A DNA stretch of 64,000 nt from Tritrichomonas musculus (Eukaryota > Parabasalia > Tritrichomonadida > Tritrichomonadidae), in the NCBI GenBank assembly GCA_039105265.1, contig JAPFFF010000010.1, positions 2,046,001-2,110,000 of the forward strand, given 5' to 3'. The translations under genes were made by a program, and so were the position numbers. This document shows, one piece after another, positions 1 through 11,925 of this stretch; position 1 is the stretch's first letter, and every line of letters begins with the position of its first letter. The notes beneath the pieces are model-generated. The model was not told the origin of the DNA. It did no database searches and saw only the letters and a list, made by a program, of their open reading frames with translations.

Positions 1-931
1 TTCCGTCCTGCATTGCCTCGAAAGAAGCAAAAATGCTTCCGTCTTTTTTCATCTCGTTGAAACGATTTCTGATCATTTTCCCGACCTGACGAACTGTCAT
101 ATTTGGCCTCACGTCATTCAATCTCAAGTTTATCTCAGTAAAATTCTCGCAGACAAGACGATTGATGCTTTTTTTACTCATGAATTGGCGAAAGTCAACA
201 CAGCACATAATCCCAAAATCTGGAAATTGAATCGTGCCATTCAATGCCATCACATTCAAAGGAATAAAGGTCCAATACATGTCCGTTAAGCCCATTTTGT
301 TGCTAAGGAACTGATAATCAGTGGCATCGGATTCATAGGTATGCGATTTGCATTTCGCCTCTTGGTCAATTTCAAGGTCAATTTTTGAACTTTGCTTAAC
401 GTACGGAATATGTTTCATGTCTTCAATATGGCGCTCTATCAGTTGCTTCATGTTCTTGTTGGAAAATTCACTTGGGAATAGTTCGTGTGGAGTAAATGGA
501 ATCTTCCTTGGCGATTGAAGCTGTAAGTAATTGTCATCGAAATGTTGATTTAATAATCGTGGATATAAATCGATAAAGAAACCACCATCGTAAATCATAT
601 GGGTTGCGTTGACCGCTACAATGTTGTTGTTCGCGGCTATATTGCATAATGCTTTGGAAAAATTGATAGGTAAATTTTTATCTATGTATATGGCTGCTTC
701 TTGACATGTTCGTATGTTTTCTGGAAGAGGATAAACTGGAATAGTTTGAACATCATAAATCAAATTATCATCTTTCGTTTTGAGATGAAACCCGATCATT
801 GATTTTTGAAAATTGTCTATTAACAATGGAACATATGAAGATTTTTCAGTTTCAATTGCAAATTGGCATGCTTCATTAGTTAGAGTAAACATTTTTTCGA
901 ATTCATTTAGCTTCCTTGTTGTTTGAAGCAT
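1..931 (-). CDS. HxxxD-type CoA-dependent acyltransferase, 3' end outside window
   Basis: Reading the minus strand from the ATG at 929-931 gives an open frame of about 310 codons that runs off the left edge, so the C-terminus is missing. Around residues 108-117 is the motif NATHMIYDGG, with His111 and Asp115 spaced as in the HxxxDG catalytic motif of the condensation / alcohol acetyltransferase / BAHD superfamily. Further on, the segment CCVDFR (about residue 250) resembles the second conserved structural motif of that superfamily. The family transfers acyl groups from CoA or carrier thioesters to alcohols or amines; the His is the general base. No signal peptide or membrane segment is visible. 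Base composition is less AT-rich than the flanks, as expected for a real gene. The substrate cannot be inferred. The superfamily call is reasonably firm; the exact subfamily is not. Confidence 0.6.
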   Translation of the reverse strand, partial: MLQTTRKLNEFEKMFTLTNEACQFAIETEKSSYVPLLIDNFQKSMIGFHLKTKDDNLIYDVQTIPVYPLPENIRTCQEAAIYIDKNLPINFSKALCNIAANNNIVAVNATHMIYDGGFFIDLYPRLLNQHFDDNYLQLQSPRKIPFTPHELFPSEFSNKNMKQLIERHIEDMKHIPYVKQSSKIDLEIDQEAKCKSHTYESDATDYQFLSNKMGLTDMYWTFIPLNVMALNGTIQFPDFGIMCCVDFRQFMSKKSINRLVCENFTEINLRLNDVRPNMTVRQVGKMIRNRFNEMKKDGSIFASFEAMQDG

Positions 932-1498
932 CTTTGTCTATTAAAAAGTATCATCGTTTTCTATTGAAAAAGTTACTTTTTTATTTTAAAGTAAAGTTAT
1001 TTCTACTCATCAAGATACATATATACATCCTAACATTTGAATTAAAAAAAGTTTTAGTCTAAACTAATATTTTTACATTAATCTAAAATGGGAAAATATC
1101 TCCTGATTTTCTTTATTTGGCATCATTATTTATATGAAACCAAATGAATGCAGAATATATTGAATTTGCGATTTTGTTTAACGCAAAAAATAGAGAAAAA
1201 ATGAAATTAAAAAAAATCCATTTTAAAAGAACTTGTGTATTATTGACCTTATTAGGATATTTTAACTTTAATTATAAAATATTAATTAATCTGTATTTGA
1301 TAATTATAAATATATATAAATTAATTTTGTATCTCTTTTAAACATGGAAAAAATACAATTTTTTCACCATCGCTTAAAAATTAAATATTGAATGAAAAAT
1401 ATAAGTTGGACTACTCCCTTAAACTGAAAAGCAGTTATATTTTTTACATAAAAAACTTTCTAGAAAAAGATTTAAAAAATAACTTTTATTAATTTCAT
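932..1498. other. AT-rich intergenic region
   Basis: Between the 5' end of the acyltransferase and the 3' end of the broken surface-protein gene. Only short low-complexity open frames are present and I see no convincing gene, repeat or RNA. It should hold the acyltransferase promoter. Confidence 0.5.
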
Positions 1499-4004
1499 TT
1501 ATATCCAAGCATCATCAAAGTTATTTTGAAGATTTTTGTTTAAATTAATTTTTGCTTCTTTGCTATTTTTAGAGTCAATTAAAGAAGTTGTTTCAGATAT
1601 GTCTTCAACCAAACCTTCGTTTATTTTCCTCCTATTAATTATCAAAAAGGCAATTCCAGCAATTGAAAATATAACTGCACAAGATCCACATATTATGCCG
1701 ATTAGTTGTGCTTGTGATATCCTTTTTTTATTCACAATGATATATGTAACCGAAACTTGTGAATAAGAAGGAGAAAGATAGTAAATAATGTATGGTTTGT
1801 ACCCAATTGTTTGTGATTTTACTTGGCAATAAGAGTAAGTATTGCCATCATTCAAGTAGCACAATGAATATGAATATTGATTATAATAAGATTGTGAAAA
1901 AGTTACTGATCTAACGTATGAATAAGTTAAAATCATTGATAATGAAGCAATTTCACCAAATTTGGATTGTGTTGGACTTTGAGTAAAAATATCTGAATCA
2001 GTAAAATAAAAAGATTGAGTTTTTGATTCTAATACTGAAAAAGTATTTGACTGAGAGAAATAATTACTTAATGAAAATGTTGAAGTTGGCTCAACTTTTG
2101 GATAGTATTTTATATCGTTCATTACAATAGGAATTGCTGTGCTATTAATAGGTATATCACATGCCATTTTAGATATAAATTTTATTTTATTTTTTGCTAT
2201 TTGGCTTATATTTACAGCTAAACAGTCGTCGTTTGTTAAATAATATTGAGACACATCGAAATTATCTTTTACACCTAGTTGGCTCATTAGAATGGAAAGA
2301 TTTGCTGAAATGAATTTCAATGAAAGCGGTATTATATTATCATTTTCATCTTTTAAACAAAATCTACGATATCCATCAGTATTATCATCTTCTAAAAGAG
2401 TTGAATTTTCATTTAGAAAATCATCAACTTCAAGTTTTACGGAAGTTGAATTTCCTTATGAACGTATGAAGTTAATTGGTCCATAATATTCTTTATAATA
2501 AGTTATTTTTTACCATATGGAACATGAATGAATCCTTTAAACATTCCACTTCCAGTAATATTGATACCATCACGTGATGGAAATTGGACTAAGTGGTATT
2601 CAGTTTCATTTGGTCTAGATGAATAATTAAATTCACACATATTTTCTCTTTCATATTCGCAAACTGCATAAAAATCAAAAACACCACTTCATTAAATGTA
2701 AAAACTGCCAACATTTTATAATAATTTTTGCACATCGAATAATTATTATTGTAACGAATGTATTTTACATAATCATTATCAGAATATATATAAACTTTAT
2801 ATTCAATTTGATTAGGTGGGAAAAACTTTTTCATAAACTTAGTATTATATGCTAGTTTGAGCTGATATTTGGGAATTGTTAGTCTATTTAATGCAAAAAT
2901 AAGTTGATTGGGGCAATTTGGATTTTCATGAATCACAACTAATAATAAAGCTGAATACTCGATTTCTAATAAATACTTCTTGACTTTATAAGTGGTATAT
3001 GAATTTATGACTAAATCTTCCCTAAAATATTCCTTGAAGTATGGAATAACAAATGCATAAGCTGTTTTTGTTGATGAAAATGTAATAGTTTCACCTTCAG
3101 TATTCAATGTTAAGTCTTTTGTTTCATGGTATTTTGCAATAGCATATGAAACTTTAAATGTACTATAAACTGTTTGGAATCTTATTGGTATTTTAATTCT
3201 ATTATTATATACTTTTGAACCTGGAAAAATATAAATTTTTTCTGTTATTATTTTCATTTCATCTGAAAGTGGGATTATACAATTATCAAAAATGAGTAAA
3301 ATATCATTTTTATCTACTGTTAAATTATCTGATAACAACAGGTCCAGAACTATATATTGTTCTTTTGCTAAACTAACAATACTAAATTTTCCAACTCGAT
3401 CATTAATATTGACATTCAATACCCTGGATAATGTTTCATATTTATTGTAATAATTATTACTTAATTCAACATTAACTGGAATATTTTCACTAAAAGAAAA
3501 GTCAAAAGTAACTGTATTTTTTGTATATGAACTAAAAGTAATTCTTTTATCATACATTTTAATTAATTCAGTGTAATTTAAAGTGGTATATTTTGGATTA
3601 TGTATGTCATTTTTTTGATGAAAATCCAGACCTATTGACACTTTTCTATTTTGTGATTTTGGCAAATATAATCCAATTTTAGAATTTATATTTGAATATG
3701 TTTTCTCTGGCATAGACCGATTTGAAAAAATCAACTCTTCCATGTCATCACATAATACATAAATATTATTAAAGAAATATTCTTGAACTATGTTAATTCG
3801 ACTTATTGATATAATTAAATAATCTTTTTCTAATGAACAAATACCAACTTGAGAAACAATTCCTTTTGGGCTTAATTTAATTGAAAATTCGGCTTCCTCA
3901 TCGATGTGAACCTTATTATTATTATCATAACCTATGATTGAATAATTATCACCATTAGTTGGTAAAAGTGCAATTATGTTATAGTTATTATTATCTCCAT
4001 ACAT
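1499..4004 (-). pseudogene. Broken type I surface membrane protein
   Basis: A minus-strand gene starting at the ATG at 4002-4004. The first 440 or so codons encode a beta-rich, Asn/Tyr-rich ectodomain-like region with no family I recognise. Reading then has to shift near 2670 to continue in a plausible way (segment around CEYERENMCEF), shift again in the A-run near 2505, and pass a TAA at about 2459-2461 before joining the final open stretch that ends at 1499. That last part holds a few FSxSxx-type hexapeptides (about 1990-2080), then a single membrane segment with a GxxxG-like start followed by Arg/Lys (about 1630-1710) and a short acidic cytoplasmic tail. The C-terminal layout resembles the hexapeptide-repeat locus at 16663-17856, suggesting one surface-protein family. 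At least two frameshifts and one stop make it a likely pseudogene; homopolymer sequencing errors could explain the frameshifts. The first residues do not form a clear signal peptide, so the 5' end may also be missing. Confidence 0.5.
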
Positions 4005-4560
4005 TTTATTTAATTGGTAAAATTAATTTTTTTATATTGACTCATACCTAGCCTTTACTATTTTCACATTACAAATTTCTTAACGTAACTTTTTAACGTT
4101 TATATTCTTTAATCCCTATTTTGGTTGTTGTATTTGCATTTTTTTGGTAAAAATATCAAGTTTTCAAATTAAATTTTATTAAAAAAATCAATGAACAGAT
4201 AAAATTAAAATTTTGAGGCACTTAAGTTTATATTTTATATAATCGCTTTTTAGTATTGGTTTTATATGTTAAAATGAAATTAAAAGTTTATAAAACAATA
4301 TTATAATAGTAAATAATCTAGAAATCTCGAGTAATGTGAATTGGTTGGCTCACAGAGTGACTATATGCTTTTTATAAAATGGTCAATCATTTCACCTTTA
4401 CAAAAAATGATTTTTAAAAATTGCATTTTACTTTTACAAAAATGATTTCATAAAATAATTTAATTTCTAATTTATTTATTCACAAAAAATTATTTAGTAT
4501 ATTATCTTTTTTCAGAGATATGATTATTTTATGTATTCAATATTTTCAATAAAAAATACA

Positions 4561-4614
4561 TTGTACAAACCTTGTATTTTTTCTATCGTTCTTTGTAGAA
4601 CAAGGTTGGTACAA
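4561..4614. repeat. 15-bp inverted repeat, 24-bp spacer
   Basis: Arms 4561-4575 (TTGTACAAACCTTGT) and 4600-4614 match in inverted orientation at 14 of 15 positions. Could be a hairpin, a very small fold-back element or a protein-binding dyad; nothing further supports any of these. Confidence 0.45.
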
Positions 4615-4802
4615 AAAGTGAAGTCTACTCATACCATGTAATGATGAGAATATTTTTAACAATAAGGAGATAAAAGTCAAAAAATTTAGATTTCGGATTT
4701 TTTTGATTTATTCTATGAGTTCATACAAAATTGATAGAGGATATTGTATGCAACGATAATTATCTTATCAAAAAGATTTGAGAAATTTCTTGAATAATTA
4801 AC

Positions 4803-4827
4803 TTTTTGAGAGTATTGCTCTCAAAAA
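4803..4827. repeat. Perfect 10-bp hairpin
   Basis: TTTTTGAGAG at 4803-4812, loop TATTG, then CTCTCAAAAA at 4818-4827. The stem is exact. It lies about 320 bp before the HSP90 ATG; role unknown. Confidence 0.5.
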
Positions 4828-5129
4828 TTTTATTTAAAAATTTATCAATAAAAGACTTTAAAAAAATAAGAAAAAGAATAAATTTTATTAAGAACACAAA
4901 CCATAGATAAAAAAATTTGCCAAGTTTTCATTATCGTTTCCTGAACATGATGGAAAATATCCTCCTCGATATTTTCAATGAAATTAAATGTTTGGACAAA
5001 AAAGGACACAAATTTATCTGAAAAAAAAGTTATTCAAATTTAAAACTTTTTCAGAAGAATTCATAAAAATAAATGTCCGGATAAAAAAAAATTTAAGACA
5101 GCCTGAACAAATAAGAAAAAAGAAAAAAG

Positions 5130-5141
5130 TCATTTCACTTT
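5130..5141 (+). promoter_or_regulatory. Inr-like initiator motifs of HSP90
   Basis: Two overlapping initiator-like sites, TCATTT at 5130-5135 and TCACTT at 5135-5140, sit 7-18 bases before the HSP90 ATG. They match the trichomonad Inr consensus TCA(+1)PyT/A, which places transcription start a few bases before the start codon. Position and match are seen; the function is inferred from the known Trichomonas promoter. Confidence 0.45.
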
Positions 5142-5147
5142 TATTTA

Positions 5148-7292
5148 ATGAGTGGAACAGAAGTTGAAAACTTTGAATTTCAAGCCGAAATTAACCAATT
5201 GATGAGCCTTATTATCAATGCCTTCTATACCAACAAAGAAATTTTCCTTCGAGAACTTATTTCAAACGCTTCGGATGCATGTGACAAGATCCGCTATGAA
5301 TCACTTAAAAATCCCGAACGCCTTGGAAATCAGAAAGATCTTTGGATCAGAATCAAACCAGACAAGGAGAACCGTGTACTTTCAATCATTGACTCAGGCA
5401 TTGGTATGACCAAATCACACTTGATCAACAACCTTGGTACAATTGCACGATCAGGCACAAGACAGTTCATGCAAGCAATTGAAGAAGGAGCGGATTTATC
5501 ACTTATTGGACAATTCGGTGTTGGTTTCTTCTCCGCCTTCCTTGTTGCCGATAAGGTTGTTGTTACTTCCCACCACCCAGATGATGATCAATATGTTTGG
5601 GAATCAGAAGCAGGACAAAACTTCACAATTCGTCGTGATACAGAAGGAGAAGACCTCATTCGTGGAACAAAGATTGATTTACATCTCAAAGAAGACTGTG
5701 TTGAATTCCTCGAAGAAAAGAAACTCAAGGACCTAATCAAGAAGCACTCCGAATTCATTGGCTATCCAATCTACCTTTATGAAGAAAAGACAAAGGAAGA
5801 AGAAGTTACAGACGATGAAGATGACGAAAAGAAAGATGAAGAAAAGAAAGAAGATGAAGACAAAATCGAGGAAGTTAAAGATGAAGACGAAGAAAAGAAA
5901 GACAAAAAGAAGAAGAAAATTACAAGAATCGAACACGAATGGGAAGTTATCAACAAGAACAAGCCACTTTGGCTTCGCAATTCATCAGAAATCACCGAAG
6001 ATGAATATGCCGAATTTTACAAGTCAATCAGCAACGATTGGGAAAAGCATCTCGCAGTCAAACACTTCCACACAGAAGGAGATGTAAACTTCACTGTTCT
6101 CCTCTTTGTCCCACGACGTGCACCATATGATCTCTTCGAGCCAAAGAAGAAGTTGAACAACATCAAATTATACGTTCGCCGTGTCTTTGTCATGGACAAC
6201 TGTGAAGATCTCATTCCAGAATGGCTCAACTTCCTCCGCGGTATCGTCGACTCAGATGATCTTCCACTCAACATTTCCCGTGAAACACTTCAACAGAACC
6301 GTATCATCAAACTCATTAAGAAGAACATCATCAAGCGTTCCATTGAACTCTTCAATGAAATCGCTGAAAAGAAAGATGATTTCAAGATTTTCTACGAACA
6401 ATTCTCAAAGAACATCAAACTCGGAATTCACGAAGACTCAACAAACAGACCAAAACTTGCCAAGCTTCTCCGTTTCAACTCAACCCAATCACCAGAAGAT
6501 CTTACATCGCTCGATGAATATGTTGAAAGGATGAAGGAAGGCCAAAAGGGAATCTACTGGATCTCAGGTGAAAGCAAAGAAGCCGTCATGAACTCGCCAA
6601 TGCTCGAATACTTCCGCCAGAAGGGAATCGAAGTCCTCTTCCTCGTTGACCCAATTGATGAATACTGCTTCCAGCAATTGAAGGACTACTCAGACCACAA
6701 GCTTCTCTGCATCACCAAAGAAAACTGCGAAATTGACGAAACAGAAGAAGAAAAGAAAGAATTCGAAGAACTCAAGACCAAGTATGAACCAGTCTGCAAG
6801 AAGATCAAGGACATCATTGGATCAGACTGTGAAAAAGTTGTCGTTTCAAAGAGACTCGTTGTCACACCTTGCGTAATTGTCACCGGCGAATACGGATGGA
6901 CAGCAAACTTCCAACGTTTGATGAACGCACAGGCACTCCGCGACACAACAATGTCATCTTACATGCAGCCAAAGAAGACACTCGAATTGAACTGCAAGCA
7001 TCCAGTCGTCGTCAAGCTCGCAAACCAACTCGAAACTGACGAAAACGACAAAGCAGTCAAGGACATGCTCTCACTTCTTTGGGACACAGCTTTGTTGTCT
7101 TCTGGATTCAACCTCGCAAATCCGGCTGGATTCGCTGGTCGCATCAACAGAATGGTTGCTGCCGCTCTCGATGTCGCTGACCAACTCGAAGAACTTCCTC
7201 CAATCGTAGAACCATCTACAGAAGCAAAGGAAGGAGACGCAAGTGCTTCAGCTGATACTGCTGATCTTGAGAAATTTGATGATGTTGATTGA
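5148..7292 (+). CDS. HSP90: Cytosolic HSP90 chaperone
   Basis: An intact 714-residue HSP90, the normal length for a cytosolic member. The N-terminal GHKL ATPase domain shows the [14 protein letters not shown] helix (residues about 36-50), the DSGIGM loop, and the [11 protein letters not shown] motif. A Lys/Glu-rich charged linker spans roughly residues 215-265. The middle domain has the catalytic-arginine region ([10 protein letters not shown]) and the C-terminal dimer domain is complete. The protein acts as an ATP-driven folding machine for kinases and other clients, which fits a genome rich in kinases. The last residues are KFDDVD rather than the usual MEEVD, so the TPR-docking tail is kept only as DDVD. 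No organelle presequence or KDEL is present. The stop is TGA, which shows that TGA is a normal stop in this genome. Codon use is richer in C than in most neighbouring genes, typical of high expression. Confidence 0.97.
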   Translation: MSGTEVENFEFQAEINQLMSLIINAFYTNKEIFLRELISNASDACDKIRYESLKNPERLGNQKDLWIRIKPDKENRVLSIIDSGIGMTKSHLINNLGTIARSGTRQFMQAIEEGADLSLIGQFGVGFFSAFLVADKVVVTSHHPDDDQYVWESEAGQNFTIRRDTEGEDLIRGTKIDLHLKEDCVEFLEEKKLKDLIKKHSEFIGYPIYLYEEKTKEEEVTDDEDDEKKDEEKKEDEDKIEEVKDEDEEKKDKKKKKITRIEHEWEVINKNKPLWLRNSSEITEDEYAEFYKSISNDWEKHLAVKHFHTEGDVNFTVLLFVPRRAPYDLFEPKKKLNNIKLYVRRVFVMDNCEDLIPEWLNFLRGIVDSDDLPLNISRETLQQNRIIKLIKKNIIKRSIELFNEIAEKKDDFKIFYEQFSKNIKLGIHEDSTNRPKLAKLLRFNSTQSPEDLTSLDEYVERMKEGQKGIYWISGESKEAVMNSPMLEYFRQKGIEVLFLVDPIDEYCFQQLKDYSDHKLLCITKENCEIDETEEEKKEFEELKTKYEPVCKKIKDIIGSDCEKVVVSKRLVVTPCVIVTGEYGWTANFQRLMNAQALRDTTMSSYMQPKKTLELNCKHPVVVKLANQLETDENDKAVKDMLSLLWDTALLSSGFNLANPAGFAGRINRMVAAALDVADQLEELPPIVEPSTEAKEGDASASADTADLEKFDDVD

Positions 7293-7310
7293 GTTAGGAA
7301 TGTTAAGAAA

Positions 7311-7318
7311 TAAATAAA
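7311..7318 (+). terminator. TAAATAAA polyadenylation-type signal of HSP90
   Basis: TAAATAAA lies 19 bases after the HSP90 stop codon. UAAA is the known trichomonad poly(A) signal, so this is the likely 3' processing site. Confidence 0.4.
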
Positions 7319-7504
7319 AGATAACTTTATTTTTAAATTTTTTTATCATTAATTTTTTATTTTTTTAATATAATATAGTTTGACGATAAACCAGTCGACA
7401 ACATGAAAAACTGGTCGACATCATCAACTTTTTCATTAAGCTCATAGAAATACTCAGAATATTTTTCTATGATGCTTATTCAAAAACTGGTAGAAATATA
7501 AATT

Positions 7505-8481
7505 TACAGTAACTGTTTTGAGTCCAGAGTCTCTCAATTTCCCTGGAGTGAACTGAAAATAAATTGAATGATCAAAATTTTAATTATTAAACAGTATTTT
7601 TAGTAATATGAATGAATTTTATTATCAAAATTAATATGTTTTATAGAGAAAAGAATAAAAGAAGATTAACTTATCAAAAAGTTTCATATAAAATGAAAAA
7701 GAAATCAGGTTTTGTCCTCAACATAGTATAATTTATGGCAAATGAGCTTATTTATGCTAATTCTAGTAATATTAGAGATAGGCTCTTTTTTTAAAACGAA
7801 AAGCTACTATTTTTAACAGATTTCACAATGTAAAATTTAATAAAAAAATTTTTTAGCTAAATTTAGTGTTTATTTTTTTATTAACCTTCTTTTAGAAAAT
7901 AATTTCCATTACTATCTTGCAATAAAAATAGCTAAAGACTGGAATGTAAGATATGCTTCAATTTTTACGGCTAAATTGCTTGTCCAATAACAAAATAATC
8001 ATCACATTCCTTTATCTTATCGAGGTTTTTAATTAAGAGTGAATCAAGCATTTCGGCTGAGTCTGAAAACTAAAGACTGGAAAGTAAGATAATCATCAAT
8101 TCTGTTAAATTTGTGCTGTTCCAAGAAGTTGTTTTGTAATTGTTAGCTTATCCTGTTGTATTGCTATTTTGTAATCGTGTGTTGCTGCTTCTATACAAGT
8201 TCGTCAAGTAATAAAAAATGGTAGACCAAAACAAATATTCATTGAATTTTCTAATTGTATAAAAATTATTAGTAAAATTGAATACTTTTTAATCGTATTG
8301 CTTTGAAAATACCTTGGAGTAAAAACAAGAGTTTTTCTTTCAATTTAAACTTTTTCAAAAAGATCGTTTTTTTATCATCACTTTTTCAGTTACCGAGATT
8401 TTTTAAAACCACTTTTTGAATGAATTTTTAACTTCACTCCAGCCTTTTTGAATACACTCCAGTCTCAAAACAGTTACAGTA
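7505..8481. mobile_element. TA-flanked DNA transposon relic, Tc1/mariner type
   Basis: TA at 7505-7506 is followed by CAGTAACTGTTTTGAG, and the inverted counterpart ends at 8479 followed by TA at 8480-8481 (only the second base differs over this stretch). Further in, TGGAGTGAA blocks also match between the two ends, giving terminal inverted repeats of roughly 50-60 bp that are partly degraded. TIRs starting CAGT next to a TA duplication are typical of Tc1/mariner. The 970-bp interior has no open transposase; a minus-strand stretch near 8095-8190 reads weakly like a helix-turn-helix segment with stops. A 20-bp sequence (ATCTTAC-TTCCAGTCTTTAG, minus strand) occurs twice inside, near 7935 and 8060. 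It is a non-autonomous or dead copy. Confidence 0.6.
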
Positions 8482-8851
8482 TAAAATTTTTTTTGAACTT
8501 TTTATAAAGTTATTTGATTTATATTTGAGAGTCTTTTTTAATATCATTTTTCGTTCAATTGTGAACATATTTAAGAAATATTTGAGTGTGATTTTATGAA
8601 GAAGGTTTTTCGTCTTACTATAAACTTTTAAACCCTTTTTAATTAATTGATCCAATATACCAAGCTATTTTATTGAACATTCATATTTTTTTAAATTTTG
8701 GCAATTTTTTAGAATTAAAAGATTTCATTAACATTTATACATCTTTTTGAAATCTTTCAAAAAATTAAAATAAGAGAATAAGAAAAACTGTAGGATTTAT
8801 TATACGTGCTAATGCTCTTAAAATGAGTCTTCAATATTGTTTAAAACCTCC
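8482..8851. other. AT-rich intergenic region
   Basis: Between the transposon relic and the 3' end of the decayed BspA gene. No convincing gene or structured repeat. Confidence 0.4.
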
Positions 8852-10765
8852 TTAATACTTTTTTATTTTTATATTTGGCTGAAGTTTAACATTTGATATT
8901 TTCAAATGAGAAGGAATAGATATTTGCTTTAGTGATAAGCAATAATCAAAAGAATAAACACCAATTTCTTTTACAGAGGGAGGTATTGAAACTTGCTTCA
9001 ATGATTCGCATTCACTGAAAGCAAAATTACCAATCGACGTTATTGATGATGGAATTAACACTTGAACAAGCGAACAACATCTTTTGAAACATTTATATGG
9101 AATTATTGTAACTAAAGAAGGAATTGCAATTTGCGTCAATTTTTCACATTCCATGAAGGCACAGTCTCCAATCTTTGTTACACAAGAAGGAATTTGAAAA
9201 TTTTCAATTTCTAAACATTTAGTAAAAGCAGAATTTCCAATTGAAGTCAACGAAGATGGAGAAGAGAATGTGACTCTTTCCAATGATTTGCATTCAAAGA
9301 AAGCATTTTCTTCAATTGTTGTTACGGAAGCAGGAATCGTAATTTGTTGTAATAAAAAACAACCATAGAAAGCATTTTTACCAATTGAAGTAACAGATGA
9401 TGGAATTGATATAAATTTTAAGGCTCTGCAATATTCAAATGAATTATTTTCAATTGATGTTATCAAGGATGATTGTATTATAACTCGATTTAAAAAATTA
9501 CATGAACTAAATGCAAATTCTTTAATTGATTCTACAAATGGAGGAATAATTATTTGCTCCAAATTGGAGGCAAATCATTACTACAAATGGAGGAAAAATG
9601 CTTTCATGAATGCATGATCATCAATTATTTTTACACTTTTTGGAATAATGATTTGCCTTAATTTATAACATAAAGAAAAAGAATATGAACCAATTGAAAT
9701 TAGTGATGATGGCAATGAAACCTGTTTCAAAGCACTCCCATAAAACGCATATGAACAAATTGAAGTTATCGATGAAGGAATTGCAATAGCGTAAAATTCT
9801 TTCAAGTTTATAAAAAGTTCTTCATCAATTTTAGTTTTCTTTAATAATAAATAATAAATTGTTACAGTATCGTTACTTTTAGATGCATTTTTTATTGCAG
9901 TTATATTAAAAATAAAATAATTAAAATTATATTTAAAAGACTTAATTTAAAACATCATTAAAAAAAAAATGATTTTAAAAACTTTGCCTTGTATTGCTGA
10001 TTCTATATCATTCTTTTTCATTTTTAAGAATAAATCAGCAAGAGATGGATAATCATACATGCATAAATAAATAAACACAAATTTAAATTTGATTTGGTCT
10101 GGAAAATAAGAAAAATTTGTATAATGAAAACTGTAATCGAAAACTTTTTCAATAAACTTCATTTTCTTTGATTTTTCAATATTTTGATCAATCATATTTA
10201 ATTTGATATAATTAGCAATTTCATTGTGATGACATTTGATTGCTTCAAGAAGAATTATTTCGTAGTTTTCATCTTCTGGCTCAACATTATTTTCTTCAAG
10301 AAGATGGATCAATTCTGCATTGTTAGAATGAATTGCATAGAGCCATAATGACGGAGTAGGTTCAACATTATTAAACAATAAATATTGAAATATTTGTATT
10401 GAACCAAAAAATGCTGAATATTCAATTAATGATGTCTTTTCTTGTTCAATTAAAAATATATTTGTTTCAAAAATTGAATGCGAAATTGTTGTCGTGAGTT
10501 TTAAATTGATTCTATTAACATATGCAATGAATTCTTCAACTGAATCTTCACGAATTAAAGAACAAATATATGAATCATTTTCTCCGATTTTCCGATTTTC
10601 ATTAAAATTATTAAAAATATTCGAATTTTGCTCTAAAAGTTCTTTTTCTATTTTTTCTCTGGCTTTAATATCGATAAGTGATTTTATTTCTGGGTAGAAA
10701 TAATAAAAATATTGTTTTTCTTGTGTATCATAACTCTCAATATTTTTTAATATTGAGAAGGTCAA
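8852..10765 (-). pseudogene. Decayed DUF3447/ankyrin - BspA leucine-rich repeat gene
   Basis: The minus strand keeps one reading frame from about 10765 to 8852. The upper part (10765-9950) is a trichomonad DUF3447-type ankyrin protein with the hallmark IGENDSYICSLI and YAIHSNNAELIHLL segments, closely resembling the ankyrin gene at 26246-27052. A TAA (9947-9949) follows, then the frame continues into at least nine BspA/TpLRR repeats of the form IPSSVTSIGxxAFxxCxxL. A run of three stops (9575-9583) lies between two repeats beside a near-duplicated segment, so a local rearrangement is likely there. No in-frame ATG exists at the 5' end, so the N-terminus is missing. Intact relatives are surface or scaffold proteins; BspA repeats mediate adhesion in other organisms. 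A fused ankyrin-BspA architecture, or readthrough from one gene into a second in frame, are both possible. Confidence 0.65.
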
Positions 10766-11925
10766 GACCGATTTGTGAGTTTTTTATTTAATACATTGAA
10801 AAATTCAATAAAAAATAAAATTTTGACCATGGTTAAAGTGGTCAGGAGCAACTTTTTCAATTAATTTTGAGAAGGTCAAAGACCTGCCCATGGTCAAAAA
10901 ATTTTTGGTATATAAAAAAGATTTATTTTTATAGCAATTTGAATTTCAATTTTTCCCATTTTTTTTTAAATACTGATTTCCTTTTACTTTTTATTTCTTT
11001 TATTTAAAAAAATAAAAAAAATATTGATAATTTTGATAAAATCAAAATATTTTTTTAAAAAAAGTAGAATATTTTCAATATAAATATATTATTTTACCAA
11101 AAATCATAGCAATTTATAGTTTATTCCATATTTTTGCAGAAATTTATGAGATCATATTTATATATTAACTATTTTTTTTTTTTTTATAATAAGACAACTG
11201 ATTGGAAATGCTTTTTATCTAGGATGTTTTTATAAATAAATACTGGGGGTTTGGGGGCGGAGCCCCCAAAAATTTTTTTTACTTTTGACCAACTTTTTGT
11301 CCATTGGTCTAGAAAATATGACCATGTACAACTATAATTATAAGATATCTTACAATATATTGTAAGATATTAATAAAAATATTAATCAAATCTTAAAATT
11401 TCAGACAATAGCAGCACCTTGCTCTTGTTATTACAATTTGTACAATTTTTCTTTTACCAGCTTTTTTTGTACTAAATACAAACGCAGAGTTCGATATATT
11501 TCGAAAATCATTGAGAAAGTAATTGTCTTATTTCATCATTTAATGAATAATCAATTGGATTTTTACCTTGCGAATCTTCAATATTACTGTCCTTCTTTTC
11601 TAGTAAAAGCAAATTTTAAATTCATAATAGATACTCAACACAAAATATTAACATTGAAAACATTTGAATTTAAGTATTTTACCAAAAAAGAACAATATAA
11701 ATGGAACAAATAGTTCGATCAAGATTAAATCATTGAATGACGATTAATCATCACTCCAATTCAATTTTTTCAATGATTATATTTTTTTTGAAAATTACCA
11801 CTTTTTGATCTCAACATTTATTCAAAAATATTCAAAAAAGTCTATTTAAATAAATAATGTACAAAACCAATACACAAATTTAAGTATTGCTTTTTATTTA
11901 ATAAATAAAATGATTTCAAGATAAT
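10766..11925. other. Intergenic region with short palindromes and GGTCA cluster
   Basis: About 1.2 kb. GGTCA/TGACC pentamers occur at least seven times between 10759 and 11325, two of them forming an inverted repeat at 10821-10832 and 10888-10899 (TTTTGACCATGG). A GC-rich hairpin lies at 11250-11270 (separate entry). A 91-codon open stretch at 11438-11713 has no ATG start and no recognisable content, so I do not call it a gene. Confidence 0.4.
11250..11270. repeat. GC-rich hairpin with GGA triloop
   Basis: TTTGGGGGC (11250-11258), loop GGA, GCCCCCAAA (11262-11270): a perfect 9-bp stem followed by a T-run. It stands out in sequence that is otherwise almost entirely A and T. Possibly part of a dispersed short palindromic repeat. 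Confidence 0.55.

Larger units (their letters stand above)
4005..5129. other. Intergenic region upstream of HSP90
   Basis: A 1.1-kb AT-rich stretch between two divergent loci. It contains an inverted repeat at 4561-4614 and a perfect hairpin at 4803-4827, listed separately. An imperfect heat-shock-element-like run (TTC, GAA and TTC trimers with irregular spacing) lies at 5050-5062; this is weak evidence only. No gene is seen. Confidence 0.4.

Noticed and set aside
5733-5995. Phe/Ser-rich minus-strand frames inside HSP90
   Set aside because: Shadows of the Lys/Glu-rich charged linker of HSP90.
11438-11713. 91-codon open stretch as a small gene
   Set aside because: No ATG start, biased composition and no recognisable motif.
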